Source of the DNA: Saccharina japonica
Lineage: Eukaryota; Sar; Phaeophyceae; Laminariales; Laminariaceae
Reading direction: 5' to 3'
Assembly: GCA_008828725.1 (NCBI GenBank)
Contig: MEHQ01001845.1
Location: 50,607 to 114,606, forward strand
Length of the DNA stretch: 64,000 bases
In this document: positions 9,773 through 20,458 of the stretch, piece after piece
Position numbering within the stretch: position 1 is the stretch's first letter
How the letters are laid out: every line of letters starts with the position of its first letter
The notes under the pieces: model-generated
The model's database searches: none
Seen by the model: the letters and a program-made list of their open reading frames with translations, nothing else
What the model was told of the DNA's origin: nothing
Position numbers and translations under genes: made by a program

Positions 9773-12664
9773 ATGAACCACGTCAGCAAGGAGGGTATTC
9801 CCGAAGACTTCACCGCCAGGGCCTCGGGTGGTATGGACGCGAGCAAGACTCTGGAGTGCAGTTCTCCGCAGTCAGATGTCGGGGTAATCGACGTGGGTCG
9901 CCGGAGATGCAGGCATCATGGTTGCCTCAAATCGCCGACGTACGGTTTCGACCGCACCAGCAAGGCGGTTTACTGCTCTAAACACGCCTTGGAGGGGATG
10001 GTCAACGTCCTTTCGAAGACATGCGCCGAGCCAGGATGCCTGAAAGTCCCGGCGTACGGGCAGAACGGCAGCAAGAAAGCGGAATTCTGCGCCCCGCACG
10101 CCTTGACGGGGATGGTCAACGTCACGTCTAGACGGTGCTCCCACCCAGGTTGCTTGAAAGTCCCGGCATACGGCGTGGTCGGCAGTATGAGGCCGGAGAC
10201 CTGCTCCCCGCACGCGAGGGAGGGGATGGTGAACATAACGGGTAAGAGGTGTACTTTCCGGGGCTGCAGGAAGACACCGTCCTTCGGCGTGGTCGGCGCG
10301 GTCGGCGGCGACAAGCGGAAATTCTGCGGTAAGCACGCCGAGCAGGGGATGATCAACGTCGTCTCGAGGAAGTGCGTCCAGTCGGATTGCTTGAAGAAGC
10401 CGTCGTATGGCGTGGGCGGCACTGACAAGCCGCTGTTCTGCGCCCCACATGCCGAGGAGGGTATGACTAATATCATTTACAAGAGATACGCGCGTTCTGG
10501 CAGCGAAAACCCCCCGGCGTGTGATGTAGACGGTCACAACAAGACGAAGGAAGTAATCTCCCCGGACTCGAAGCAGGGGCCGGGGGGCTTCATCGACAAG
10601 AAGGTATCCGCCAAAAGCTGCACCACAACGCCTTCGCACGGTGTCGACGGCAGTGACAAGCCAGACGTCTGCGCCCCGCACGCTGAGGGCGGGGGGAATA
10701 GCGCCACATGTAGGGCGTCTGCCAGCCCTGATCCGGCGAAACCGCCGGAACATGGCGTCGACACCAGCAGCAAGAAGGAATTCGTCTCCCCGAAATCCAA
10801 GCAGCGGGTAGCAGACTTGGTCGGCATGATATGCTTCGCCGAGGGCTGCTCCCGAGCCCGGTCGTATGGTATCGACGGCACCGAGAAGCCGGAGTTTTGC
10901 GGCCTGCACGCCACGAAGGGGATGGTCAACATCACACGAAAAAGGTGCTCTCACCCCGGCTGCGCGAAAAATGCTTCTCACGGTGAGGACGGCAGCAGAG
11001 TGCCGGAAGCCTGCTTCCAGCACGCCAAAGAAGGGATGGTCAACGTCATCTCCCGGAAGTGCTCCCACCCGGGCTGCGCAAAGGTCCCGGCCTACGGCGC
11101 GCAAGGCAGCAAGAAGCCCGTGTTCTGCGCGGCGCACGCCGCCGACGGAATGACCAATCTAACGTGTAGAAAGTGCAACCACCCAGGCTGCGGGAAAGTC
11201 CCGCTGTATGCCATGGTTGGCAGCACCAAGCCGGAGTTCTGCGTCCGACACGCCAAAGATAAGATGGTGAACGTCGTGTCTCGGAAATGCCTCCAAGAGG
11301 GTTGCTACAAAACCCCGTCGTACGGTTTCGAAGGCCTCAGGAGGGCGGACGGCGGCAGGATGTCGGTGTGCTGCGCTGAACACGCCACGGCGGGCATGGT
11401 GAACCTCGTGTCTCGGAGGTGCCTTCACCCGGGCTGCTTCACGATCCCGTCTTACGGCGAGGAGGGCAGCAGGCAGCCCGACTATTGCTGCCCACACGCG
11501 AAAGAGGGCATGATCAACGTCACGTGTAGAAGGTGCCGCTACCCAGGCTGCAGGCATTGGCCTAGATACGGCGCCCCCGGTAGCAAAAAGCCGCTGGCGG
11601 TGTTCTGCGCTGCGCACGCAGAGCCCGGGATGGTCATGGTCGTCCACAAGAGGTTCTCTCGCCGAGGCCGAAAGAAGAGGTCGAAATACGACGTGGGCGG
11701 AAGCGTCAAGCCGGACGTAGCCCCCCCACACGAGGAAGATGGCGTGGCTGGCTTCATTCCTAAGCGCTTCTCCCACCCAGATACGGCGGAACAACCGGTA
11801 GAAGAAGGCAGCAGCAAGCCGGATGTAGCCCCACCACGCGAAAAGGATGGCGTGGCTGGCTTTGTTCCTAAGAACTTCGCCCACCCAGATACGGCGGAGC
11901 GACCGATAGAAGAAGGCAGCAGCAAGCCGGAAGTATCCCCCCCACGCGAGAAAGATGGCGTGGCTGACTTTATTCCTAGGAGCTTGCCCCACCCAGATAT
12001 GGCGGGGCAACCGACAGAAGAAGGTGTGGACGGCAGCAGCAGCAAGCCGGAAACAAGCCACCTACCCGCACAGGATGGTGGTGTGGCTAGCGTTGCGTCC
12101 GGGAAGTGCTCCCACCCGGGCTGCACGACAGAGGTGTTGCCCAGCTTGGGCGATGCCAAGGCAAATGACGTCTGTGTGCGACACGCCAGGAGAGGCTTGA
12201 TATACTCCTACCTGCAGAGCAGACGGGTCTCCAATGATACGGCTGCGGGGGGTGTCGGTGGGCTCGATGCGGGGGTGAGCTCGGGAGAGGATGGGGAAAC
12301 CACGGACTCCTGCCCTGCAGATGGGGAGGACATGAAGTGGAAGACCGGCTTTTTTCACGCCTCACCCGACCAGGCGGAGACTCCCTCCTCGATGTCGAGT
12401 AGCAGAGGGACCAAGCGTCTATCTTCCGAACCGGCTGCTGGTGCTGATGGCAGGGGGGCACAGCGTCCGCTTTGGGGACCAGCTGCTGCTGCTCCTGTTC
12501 CTGCCGCGGGGGTGAAGTCCGAACTGTGCGCCGCCCGCGAGGTGGTACCCTCCGAAATCCAATCTGCAGGCGGGGGTGGGGTTGAAACAGAAACGTACAC
12601 TCCCACTGCGTGGACCCAAACGGCCACGGGCGCGAAAGTTCGCGCGTGGAGCCGGGTAGAGTGA
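9773..12664 (+). CDS. EsV-1-7 repeat protein, multi-module (963 aa, single exon)
   Basis: Uninterrupted 963-codon frame. From residue about 46 it is a tandem array of modules C-x4-C-x16-C-x2-H followed by a GMVNV-type linker, the signature of EsV-1-7 proteins. The spacing suggests zinc binding. Intact or nearly intact modules start near residues 46, 84, 122, 160 (3-residue insertion), 201, 354, 392, 430, 468, 507 (6-residue insertion), 550, 588 and 779. Between them lie two blocks of modules that keep the frame but have lost Cys/His ligands: about 239-345 and 628-768. The latter repeats a KDGVAGF-PK-F-HPDTAE phrase. The N-terminal 45 and C-terminal 160 residues are not modular; the tail is Ser/Ala/Gly/Pro-rich. 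No signal peptide or membrane segment is seen. The first ATG of the frame is taken as start. Frames of 421 and 300 codons on the opposite strand are shadows of this repetitive, GC-rich coding sequence. Known members include a developmental regulator in Ectocarpus; biochemical activity here is unknown. Confidence 0.93.
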   Translation: MNHVSKEGIPEDFTARASGGMDASKTLECSSPQSDVGVIDVGRRRCRHHGCLKSPTYGFDRTSKAVYCSKHALEGMVNVLSKTCAEPGCLKVPAYGQNGSKKAEFCAPHALTGMVNVTSRRCSHPGCLKVPAYGVVGSMRPETCSPHAREGMVNITGKRCTFRGCRKTPSFGVVGAVGGDKRKFCGKHAEQGMINVVSRKCVQSDCLKKPSYGVGGTDKPLFCAPHAEEGMTNIIYKRYARSGSENPPACDVDGHNKTKEVISPDSKQGPGGFIDKKVSAKSCTTTPSHGVDGSDKPDVCAPHAEGGGNSATCRASASPDPAKPPEHGVDTSSKKEFVSPKSKQRVADLVGMICFAEGCSRARSYGIDGTEKPEFCGLHATKGMVNITRKRCSHPGCAKNASHGEDGSRVPEACFQHAKEGMVNVISRKCSHPGCAKVPAYGAQGSKKPVFCAAHAADGMTNLTCRKCNHPGCGKVPLYAMVGSTKPEFCVRHAKDKMVNVVSRKCLQEGCYKTPSYGFEGLRRADGGRMSVCCAEHATAGMVNLVSRRCLHPGCFTIPSYGEEGSRQPDYCCPHAKEGMINVTCRRCRYPGCRHWPRYGAPGSKKPLAVFCAAHAEPGMVMVVHKRFSRRGRKKRSKYDVGGSVKPDVAPPHEEDGVAGFIPKRFSHPDTAEQPVEEGSSKPDVAPPREKDGVAGFVPKNFAHPDTAERPIEEGSSKPEVSPPREKDGVADFIPRSLPHPDMAGQPTEEGVDGSSSKPETSHLPAQDGGVASVASGKCSHPGCTTEVLPSLGDAKANDVCVRHARRGLIYSYLQSRRVSNDTAAGGVGGLDAGVSSGEDGETTDSCPADGEDMKWKTGFFHASPDQAETPSSMSSSRGTKRLSSEPAAGADGRGAQRPLWGPAAAAPVPAAGVKSELCAAREVVPSEIQSAGGGGVETETYTPTAWTQTATGAKVRAWSRVE

Positions 12665-12991
12665 CCAGGAAGGAGGGTATACCGGTAGATATGGAGCCCA
12701 GGGAAGCGTGTTCCACACATCATGGTGACAGCAGTTTTGTGTTGTCTTTTTGATTATTTTGCTGGATAGTCTACGTATCGTACGTAGATTGATAGATACG
12801 TTGGGGTTTCGTTTCGTTTCGTGGAGCACTCTTACCTTGTTTTGATCGATCACCTGTTGCTGTTGTTGTGTTGTTGTTGTCGTTGGTTGGAAGTAGCAAG
12901 GAGCTTGAATTAATTGTATCCAGGCGCAACCTGTCATCGTTGAGCTGCATTGCCGAGAGCGTCCCTGGGTTCCTGCATAGCGCACACCACA
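12665..12991. other. 3' flank of the EsV-1-7 gene
   Basis: No gene seen. The sequence becomes T-rich with GTTGTTGTTGTTG-type microsatellite at about 12852-12890. It contains a TCTACGTA/TACGTAGA palindrome near 12775. No clear AATAAA-like signal could be placed. Confidence 0.3.
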
Positions 12992-13280
12992 CGTCGGCAC
13001 GTGCTACGATAGAGGTAAAGGTATACCTTTTTTTGGCTGAAACGTTTCCGGAATGGTCGGGCGCCTTAACCCAAAATTGTCGGGCTTTCATTCTTATGTT
13101 CCAATTTTTTTTCCAAATTCTTGTTCTTAGGCCATGGGGTTGTTGATCGGGTACGTACGTAGCACTGTTGTTCTCCGAAACCAGTTGTTGGATGAGGTAG
13201 GTAGGTGTAGCGCTCCTCAAGCGAACACCCTCGTAACAAAAGCATGGTTGCACCTCTACCACAGCATGCGTCACGCCGTG
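12992..13280 (+). mobile_element. MITE family 1 (GATAGAGGT ends), full copy
   Basis: The left end CGTCGGCACGTGCTACGATA continues into GAGGT. The right end, in reverse complement, reads ACGCATGCTGTGGTAGAGGT. The interior carries TTGGCTGAAACGTTT, a GGTCGGGCGCCTTAACCC phrase and CTTAGGCCATGGGG, all recovered in the copies at 25175-25395, 25718-25960 and 27088-27346. It has no coding capacity. The right end is followed by GCCGTGCAC. A target duplication could not be fixed. Confidence 0.75.
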
Positions 13281-14639
13281 CACATGCCTCATCGTCATTC
13301 TTTGGAAGAACCGTTCACACGTCGGCCAGATCTCGATTCGTGCTCGATAATAGCGGTATGTAGCATGTTTTGGCCCTTTGTTTTCTGTCAGAAGGGGACC
13401 CGCAACAGAGGAAGTGCCCAATATTGTATGTAAAGTTTTTAAACGAGATTTTTCTTAATGCACCTAAGATTAAGGCCACCTTATTATAGGGGGGTGACGC
13501 CTTTTTTTTATGAGAAACCCTTACATGGTGAGGAGCTCAGTATGTATGCCACCCGAAACATGACTTAGAATAACTCTGTTTCGCGCAGCCCGAACAACAT
13601 TTCTATGCGCTAGTCATTGTAAGACACCGCAGATGCGACCCACGCTTGCACCGAGCGTCGGTACAACGCACACTTGACCCTACGGAGGCTCAACCTTGCT
13701 TTCGTTCGCTAGTCTTATGGCTGCTCATACGAGTAGGGTGTGGTGTCTTCGATTTGGAACTTGTTGTCGAGCGGCCTCAATTTTAAAAGTCAAAGCTCAG
13801 AACCGTTTTGTTTATTTCGAAAGAAAATGACCCCGCTTTCAATTCTTCATCGCGAAGAAGTCGAAGAATTGTCTGCTTAATCCTGAAATAGAAATCACGA
13901 AATATCCAGCCCAGCAACCGCTGGCCAGCTACAAAAGCAGCAGCCCTGTCTGTTCGCGTGTTCTACCAGTCTGCCAGCACTGTTCTGTGCTGTACCCACT
14001 TGGTATTCCAACTCACACGATCAACCAAACATTGCCTCGTTGCTGTTCTTTTAGCCACGAATATGAACCAAACGCCTAATCTCTCTAGAACAACAAACAA
14101 CACATTATTCTTGGATCGGTTCCCGATCTCTAATCCTGTTCTCCGTCATCCCACGGTAGGGACGCAGCTGAATGTTCTGAGCTCCTCACACGAGGAACTC
14201 AATATCTCACGCGAAACGTGACTTCGGAAACATTCGTTCGCGCAACCCGACCAAACCTTCCAATGCGGTAGTCCATAAACAAATATGCCAGTAAAATAAA
14301 AATGGTATCCGGTGGTTACTCACGTGAGGAGCACAACGACCGGTCCGAATATATTGAGCCTAAACGTGGTAGCCCTGCCGTGGGATTGCTTTGTACTCGT
14401 AAACATGTTGCACGAGCAGGTAAGTCGCTCACTTGAGGAGTACACTAATAGTCAGTCAGAAAAGTTTGCCATAAATGCAGTGTGCAGTAGTAGTAGCATT
14501 TTGCGCAGTCCTTCCTAACATGAGAAACCCACCTAAAAAACCCACCTGTCTCACCAAGGTCTTACTACTATTAAATAGTAGGTCTGATCAGCCTGGATAA
14601 GTTCGGTTTCTTATTATTACGTTTGTCTTTTTCCTGGCA
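13281..14639. other. unassigned spacer with dispersed CTCCTCA palindromes
   Basis: No supported gene; frames of fewer than 90 codons only (for example 13958-14221 plus). GAGCTCCTCA..TGAGGAGCTC-type palindromes or half-sites occur near 13530, 14183, 14318 and 14428, usually followed by a CGAAACRTGACTT phrase (13553 and 14213). This suggests fragments of one old repeat. Confidence 0.4.
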
Positions 14640-15245
14640 GGTCATGGTATTGGCAATAGCGTAGCGCGTCATAACGTACCATGACACTCCATGGTGTCCC
14701 ACTAACAACTGCCATCGTGTTTCGTGGCAATGCCACGGGGGTGCCATAGAGTTGTCATGGTGTGCCATTATGTTTCACGGGGTACGTTTGGCGGCAGCAT
14801 GCCACATTAGGTATACCATGGCATTGCCATAATTCTGCCTCACGGCGTTACCACGCAACAGGCCCATGGGAAGTCCAACATGTCACGAAACGGTTCATGG
14901 CAATGCCGTGGTACCATGGCACTGACAGCACTGCAATGGGATTACCATGGTGTATGCATGGTATCGCGATGGTTTACCATGAACTTGCCATGACACACCG
15001 TGGCAATGCCATGACGGCCCATGGCAATGCCATGGCAACCCATGGAGGTTCATGGCATTGGTACGGTGTACCATGATGGTTCATGGCAATGCCATGGCGT
15101 GCCACGAACGTTCATAAAGATGGCATGGCATGCCATGACGGTTCATGCAGATACCATGGCATGCTATGACATGCCGTAGCCATACCATGGGGGTCCATTT
15201 CAATGCCGTGGTGGCCCAAGGCAATGCCATGGCAATACCATGGCA
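14640..15245. repeat. field of short ATGGCA/TGCCAT palindromes
   Basis: For about 600 bases the sequence is built from CCATGGCA, ATGGCAATGCCATGG and TACCATGGT variants, many of them perfect 12-16-bp palindromes (for example near 15020-15045, 15085-15100 and 15220-15243). Units are not in a fixed period, so this is not an ordinary microsatellite. Overlapping ATGs create frames rich in Met/His/Gly (14762-15076) that are not genes. Confidence 0.75.
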
Positions 15246-15492
15246 GACAAATAATGGAGATCCCCGAGTACTATGCAGCGACATCAGCACAACCAAAGAA
15301 CGCGAGACACGCGAGTGAAACAATAGAGAACCTGAGTCTCAACGAGTCACCGCCACGAGACGCAGCGTAACAGCCGGGGTCACCGCACGCAAGCCATAGC
15401 CCTGCGCAAGGTCGACCTAGAACCGGCAGCCAAGTGGAGTCTGTCGTAGTGTGTTAGCTCTCCAGCATCGCAATGAAACACATTTCCGTATA

Positions 15493-16422
15493 CGTGCCTG
15501 AGGGGTCTTAGGTGTACCCGAAACGAAAATCCCAGAAACCACGCACACGCGCCCCCTATTTCCGAGACGTAGACAGGGGGGGTCATATTGAAAAGCAAAA
15601 CTAGGTTCGCCATATACGCATTCATTTTGGAGGCACCTGCTACTGCTGTAGGGAACAACACGGCGACGCATACGGTCGTCGTGTTCGACAATTGTACTGC
15701 TTGAGCCATATTCCCCGATCAGAAACACAGTCTAAACCCGAATCACATTGGTGGATCTTGTTTTGGATGTTGACTCTTCCAGGAAGCCGTCGAGAACGTA
15801 TTCAAGGGCTTGATATTGGCTACAGAAAACAGCGAGAATATCGGGAGGCAGACCCATAAATCTGTTATGGAATTTTAATAACAGCAGAAAAAGGACGTGT
15901 CAAAATCCGGTGACGTCGAAATAGGGTGGTCAAACGGGCAAGAAGACTATCAAAAAGCCTCGCAGAACACACAAAAAAACGAACGTCTTGGGGGATTTCC
16001 CCAGGCGTTGCTGCGGCCCTGTTAGTTGGGAGACATCACTTCCATTCCCGTTGGGATGGCAGATTTCGGTTTGCCGCGGCTGGAGTTCCATAGCTGCTTC
16101 GTTCGGGGTGCCCGCCGATGTAGCCCCTTCTTCCTGCAGTCCCCAAAGTAATCTCGAATACGTTCCAGGCGATTTTTTTCTGCACGTTGGGCATCCTGTT
16201 CTGAAACACCAGAAACACGAACCATTCCAATGGGGGGCAGGGAAGGGGTTGAGCCCTACGCGGCCTTGCTGTGAGTATTGGTGGGTGCGTCGTGGTTGCC
16301 TTTGTCCGACATAAACAAGGTGCGCTGCAAAGGGAATCTAGCACAGCCAGCCATTTGTTAGCCCGAGAAGGTCGTCGACCCGTTATCCTACTTGTACACA
16401 GGCATTGTCCATTGTTAGTTAG
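15493..16422 (+). repeat. 0.93-kb duplication, copy 1
   Basis: This matches 16741-17691 nearly base for base from CGTGCCTGAGGGGTCTTAGG to GGCATTGTCCATTG. A minus-strand frame at 16022-16225 (67 codons) is present in both copies with about five amino-acid changes. Another minus frame at 15380-15709 starts with a hydrophobic, signal-peptide-like segment in this copy but has a stop after about 27 codons in the other copy. Neither frame is recognisable, and the pattern of change does not look like selected coding sequence, so no gene is called. Confidence 0.85.
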
Positions 16423-16424
16423 TG

Positions 16425-16623
16425 ACGCGTGCTTACGATAAAGGTACTGTAGAACGTTTCGGCTGTTTTTTTTTCTGAATGATCCGGCCCCTTACCCCAA
16501 AATGGTCGGTCTTTCATTCTTGTGTTGCAAATTTGTGCAGTGTATAGTTAGGCACCATCCTGGTAGTGATCCCCGTCGGTCTTTCATTCTTGTGTTGCAA
16601 ATTTGTTCAGTGTATAGTTAGGG
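16425..16623. repeat. MITE-1-like fragment with a 71-bp-spaced internal duplication
   Basis: GACGCGTGCTTACGATAAAG at 16424, followed by TTTCGGCTG and a CCCCTTACCCCAAAATGGTC phrase, resembles the left half of MITE family 1. GTCGGTCTTTCATTCTTGTG followed by TTGCAAATTTGTKCAGTGTA occurs at about 16504-16551 and again at about 16576-16621. The second copy runs directly into the next element. Confidence 0.5.
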
Positions 16624-16739
16624 CCCGTTTTAACGAAAAAACAAAATCAATTTGGAAAAAAAAAATCAAATCCGCTTTTCATTGGTCAACACACGCACCA
16701 GCACCAAATATTAGGATCTTGGGGCATAATATTTGGTGC
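16624..16739. mobile_element. Harbinger-like element, left end only, cut at an N
   Basis: It begins GGGCCCGTTTTAACGAA after TTA, like the left ends at 3673 and 40897. It shares ATCCGCTTTTCATTGGTC and TTAGGATCTTGGGG with the 3673 copy. The sequence stops at the N at 16740, beyond which the unrelated duplicated block begins. No right end was found. Confidence 0.6.
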
Positions 16740-16740
16740 N

Positions 16741-17691
16741 CGTGCCTGAGGGGTCTTAGGTGTACCCGAAACGAAAATCCCAGAAACCACGCACACGCGC
16801 CCCCTATTTCCGAGACGTGGACAGGGAGGGTCATATTAAAAAGAAAAACTAGGTTCGCTATATACGCATTCATTTAGGAGGCACCTGCTACTGCTGTAGG
16901 GAACAACACGGCGACGCATACGGTCATCGTGTTCGACAATTGTACTGGTTGAGCCATATCCCCCGAACAGAAACACAATCTAAACCCGAATTTTTCGAGA
17001 AGATCACATCGGGTGGATCTTGTTTTGGATATTGGCTCTCCGAGGAAGCCGCCGAGAACGTATTAAAGGGGCTTGATATTGGCTACAGAAAACAGCGAGA
17101 ATATCGGGAGGCAGACCCATAAAGCTGTTATGGAATTATAATAGCAGAAAAAGGACGTGTCAAAATCCGGTGACGTCGAAATAGGGTGGTTGAACGAGCA
17201 AGAAGAGACTATAAAAAAGCCTCGCAGAACACACAAAAAATAAACGAATGTCTTGGGAGATTTCCACATGCAGGCGTTGCTGCGGCCCTGTTAGTTGGGA
17301 GACATCACTTCCATTCCCATTGGGATGGCAGATTTTCTTTTGCCGCGGCTGGAGTTCCATAGCTGTTTCGTTCGGGGCGCCCGCCGCTGTAGCCCCTTCT
17401 TCCTGCAGTCTCCAAAGTAACCTCGAATACGTTCCAGGCGGTTTTCTTCTGCACGTTGGGCATCCTGTTCTGAAACACCAGAAACACGAACCATTCCAAA
17501 GGAGGGCAGGGGAGGGGTTAAGCCCTACGCGGCCTTGCTGTGAGTATTGGTGGGTGCGTCGTTGTTGCCTTTGTCCGACATAAACAAGGTGCACTGCAAA
17601 GGGAATCTGGCATAGCCAGCCATTCGTTGACCCGAGAAAGTCATCGACCCGTTGTCCTATTCGCACACAGGCATTGTCCATTGTTTGTTAG
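16741..17691 (+). repeat. 0.95-kb duplication, copy 2
   Basis: Second copy of 15493-16422, slightly longer because of small insertions (for example a TTTTTCGAGAAG insertion near 16991). Its first base directly follows the N at 16740. The corresponding minus-strand 67-codon frame is at 17291-17494. The exact coincidence of the copy start with the N makes an assembly artefact a serious alternative to a biological duplication. Confidence 0.85.
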
Positions 17692-17754
17692 GTTCCACCA
17701 TCAAATCAACGCATATGCCTTTGCAAACAGAACAAAAAAACGCAGAATCGGTCT

Positions 17755-17925
17755 TTCTTATCGAGCATTTTCCCCCCAAAATTTCCAAATAATGTTTTCG
17801 CGCAATTTTGAGGATGTCCATATTTCCCGAAAATATTTTCCAAATATTGGAACGTAAAGCCTTTTAAATATTTACCCTCTGTTAAAATTCCAAACTTTCG
17901 GTATAAATCCTATTTTTCTTGCGAG
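17755..17925. repeat. truncated copy of the adjacent foldback
   Basis: TCCATATTTYCC, TCCAAATATTGGAAYG and CCCTCTGYTRAAATT, followed by TAAATCCTRTTTTTCTTGC, occur here and again at about 18048-18156 inside the 17935-18223 foldback, in the same orientation. The outer left arm begins at CTTATCGAGCATTTTCC. Confidence 0.6.
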
Positions 17926-17934
17926 GTCGCTCTT

Positions 17935-18223
17935 AGGGTCGTTCTCATCGAGCAACTTTTTCCCAAAATTTGCATTTTGTTTTTCCAAAAAAATACAGGA
18001 AAATCAAGAAAAACAGGATTTATTAGGAAAGTTTGCAAATTTTAGGATTTCCATATTTTCCAAAAATAATGTCCAAATATTGGAATGCGAAACCTTCGAA
18101 ATATTTTGCCCTCTGCTGAAATTTCAAGCTTTCCAAGTAAATCCTGTTTTTCTTGCTTTCCCTGTTTTTTTAGGAAAACATATTGGAAATTTTGGAAAAA
18201 AGTTGCTCGATAAGAACGATCCT
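17935..18223. mobile_element. 290-bp AT-rich foldback MITE
   Basis: The left end AGGGTCGTTCTCATCGAGCA and the right end in reverse complement AGGATCGTTCTTATCGAGCA begin two arms that pair over most of their length, including AAGAAAAACAGGATTTA near 18007 against its complement near 18140. Short palindromes such as CCAAATATTGG fill the interior. It has no coding capacity. No clear target duplication is visible. Confidence 0.75.
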
Positions 18224-20458
18224 GAGTGACGTAAATCTACCGAACAGGCTTGCGGCGATAGTGACCGCAGCGATTCACGATAGCGGAAAGATAACTAGGC
18301 CTACGCGAGTGGCGTGCACCTTCCGGCATACATCAATACCCTGGTATGTCACACCTGTAGTTCCATTACTACACTCTTCTTATGAGGTGCTGCTGACAAG
18401 AACGACGAGAACGACCGACCAGCCATAGCTGTGTGGTAATATTGATGACGTAGATGTCTCGTGGAGAGACACGCAGCAGGTGGTTTGATCGTACCTTGTG
18501 ACCGTGAGGTTCACTGGTGTTATTCACTAGAACAGAAGGAATTGATGGTTGGAATTGTGGCGCTTATGTGGCCGTGCTCTAGAGAGCGGTGGTAGTGGAG
18601 TGTTGACAGAGTGAGCTTCTGAGGCTCACATCCCTAGTGCGATCGCCTGGTGCGACCACGCTGATGCATTGTGCATGACGTATCCTACATGGCCCCATGG
18701 TATATGATCATGTGTCAGTACCCCATTTTCCAGTACCCTATGATACGATATAGCACACGAGTATTATTATTGTTTATTTTTATACTAATGTTACCGCATT
18801 CTATCGTAGTTAGGTCAAGGTAGGAATCAGGAATCATATATATACCATCTTTGGTACCTTTTGAGAGCCAGGCAACGACGCAGCAAAAGGATGCGAAATC
18901 CGAAAATCTTCTGGAAACATTATCTACAACGACATTAAGATCTTCCGGAAATACGGCATCCTCTACGCTGGCTACGAGCAAGAACATCACGCAAACAAGA
19001 GCCCTTCAATATAGCTACCTAGAAAGTGCTAAGAAGACACACCATCTATACCAACGACTTCTTCTGCAATCTGCCACGCCCCATTCATAGTTCATGACTC
19101 AGGCGTTTGTTTTGTCGATCGATGTCTGTCGAGGACTCGGAACCTCGCAGTTTCGAATCAATTGACGAATCATTTTGCTGAGTTTTTGTCAAGCCGATCT
19201 TTGCCCGACATCGTCCCCAGGAATGTTTGTGTTCCGAGGGTTTTCCAACGTTTGGAACTTTCTTTTTGAAGAATCGTGTTCATATGGCAAGCGATAGATA
19301 CCGAAATATTCCGGCGAGAATCTTTCATTTTCATATTCTGGGGGGGGAAACCGAGCGTTCCCATTGTCATCCGTCTAGGGACAGAATTACGGCAAAGGAC
19401 AATAACCCTCTCCCAACTACTGTACACTATTCTCGGTGTCCTTCACGAAGGATGGCCGTGCCTGCTTCTTCGCGCTGTTGCGTAGCGCTAAGAAGGCAGC
19501 TGTCCGCGTCAGCGCTCAGTTTGACCTCAAGCCCACGGCGGTACTTAACGTGATAGCCGACGGGGAAGGGGGAGGCCGACTTGCTGACCGGTTGGCCAGT
19601 CTTGAGAATACCAGACTCCTCGTGCCTGCACTCTCGCGGGATACTGTGCTGCCGTGATTGCCGGCGCGAGTAGCCCCCCATCCTTGGGATTGTTCAACTG
19701 GGCACCAAGTCAGACTCCCCCTTTTATGTCGGGTGTGTGATCAAGCACGACCGGGACCTCGAGCACAACGTGAAAACTGACGCGGACAGTCGGCCTAGCG
19801 GGTAGCAGCGCTAATATGAAAACAAAATCGGCCATTACATACCAGGTATGCTTCTTTCGTAATAAACGTCTGTTACAATAGTACTTTGAACATAAACTTG
19901 AACATCTCGCGAAACATTACTTTTTTTCCAGAGGCTGGGAACGAGCCATCTCTCGTTGGCCGACCCATATTTTGCAGTACTACCGGCACGTAAATCTCCA
20001 AACCATACACACTAAGACGTCCGCACTCATACTTTTTGAGAGTGTGTCCACCACTCCAGTATAATACCGACGTACGAAAACAACCTACCTGGCACCTTGG
20101 TATGTATTAAGAGCATAAGGGCCTCTTTCGTGGCGGGCGATGCGGCTACGTTCTGCAGGTTCTCAGCGGCGATCGCTTCGCAGAATCCTACCCAGGGATA
20201 TCATAGCCTATCTATGATGCTCAAGGCTATGTTCAAGGCTGGTGCCACAATAAAAAAGGCTCTAAGATATGCTCACACCGGTATTGCATTGAAGATGTTC
20301 CTTGTCCGCGGGCCCATACTGTAGACATGCAGGAAGTACGTCGTATATCGTATGAGCAGCATTTGTTGGTTGTTGAAACGGGAAACGAAAAGCAGCTTGC
20401 AAGCAGCAAATTCCAAGCGTGATCAATTGTGGTCGTAAACATATTTTTCGACCCACCA
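18224..20458. other. unassigned 2.2-kb region
   Basis: No gene can be supported. Frames of some interest are 18851-19090 plus (79 codons) with an overlapping minus frame at 18715-18990 (91 codons), and 19436-19657 plus (73 codons, Ala/Leu/Arg-rich, no known motif). A GGCGCTTATGTGGCC phrase near 18568 recurs near 39914, hinting at an old dispersed repeat. Confidence 0.3.

Noticed and set aside
9872..12061. Long minus-strand frames of 421 and 300 codons
   Set aside because: They lie opposite the EsV-1-7 modules, whose GC-rich codons suppress antisense stops. The antisense peptides are Arg/Ala/Val repeats with no family features.
16022..17494. Conserved 67-codon minus frame in both duplication copies
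   Set aside because: Its few differences between the copies are mostly amino-acid changing, so there is no sign of coding constraint; conservation follows from recent duplication.
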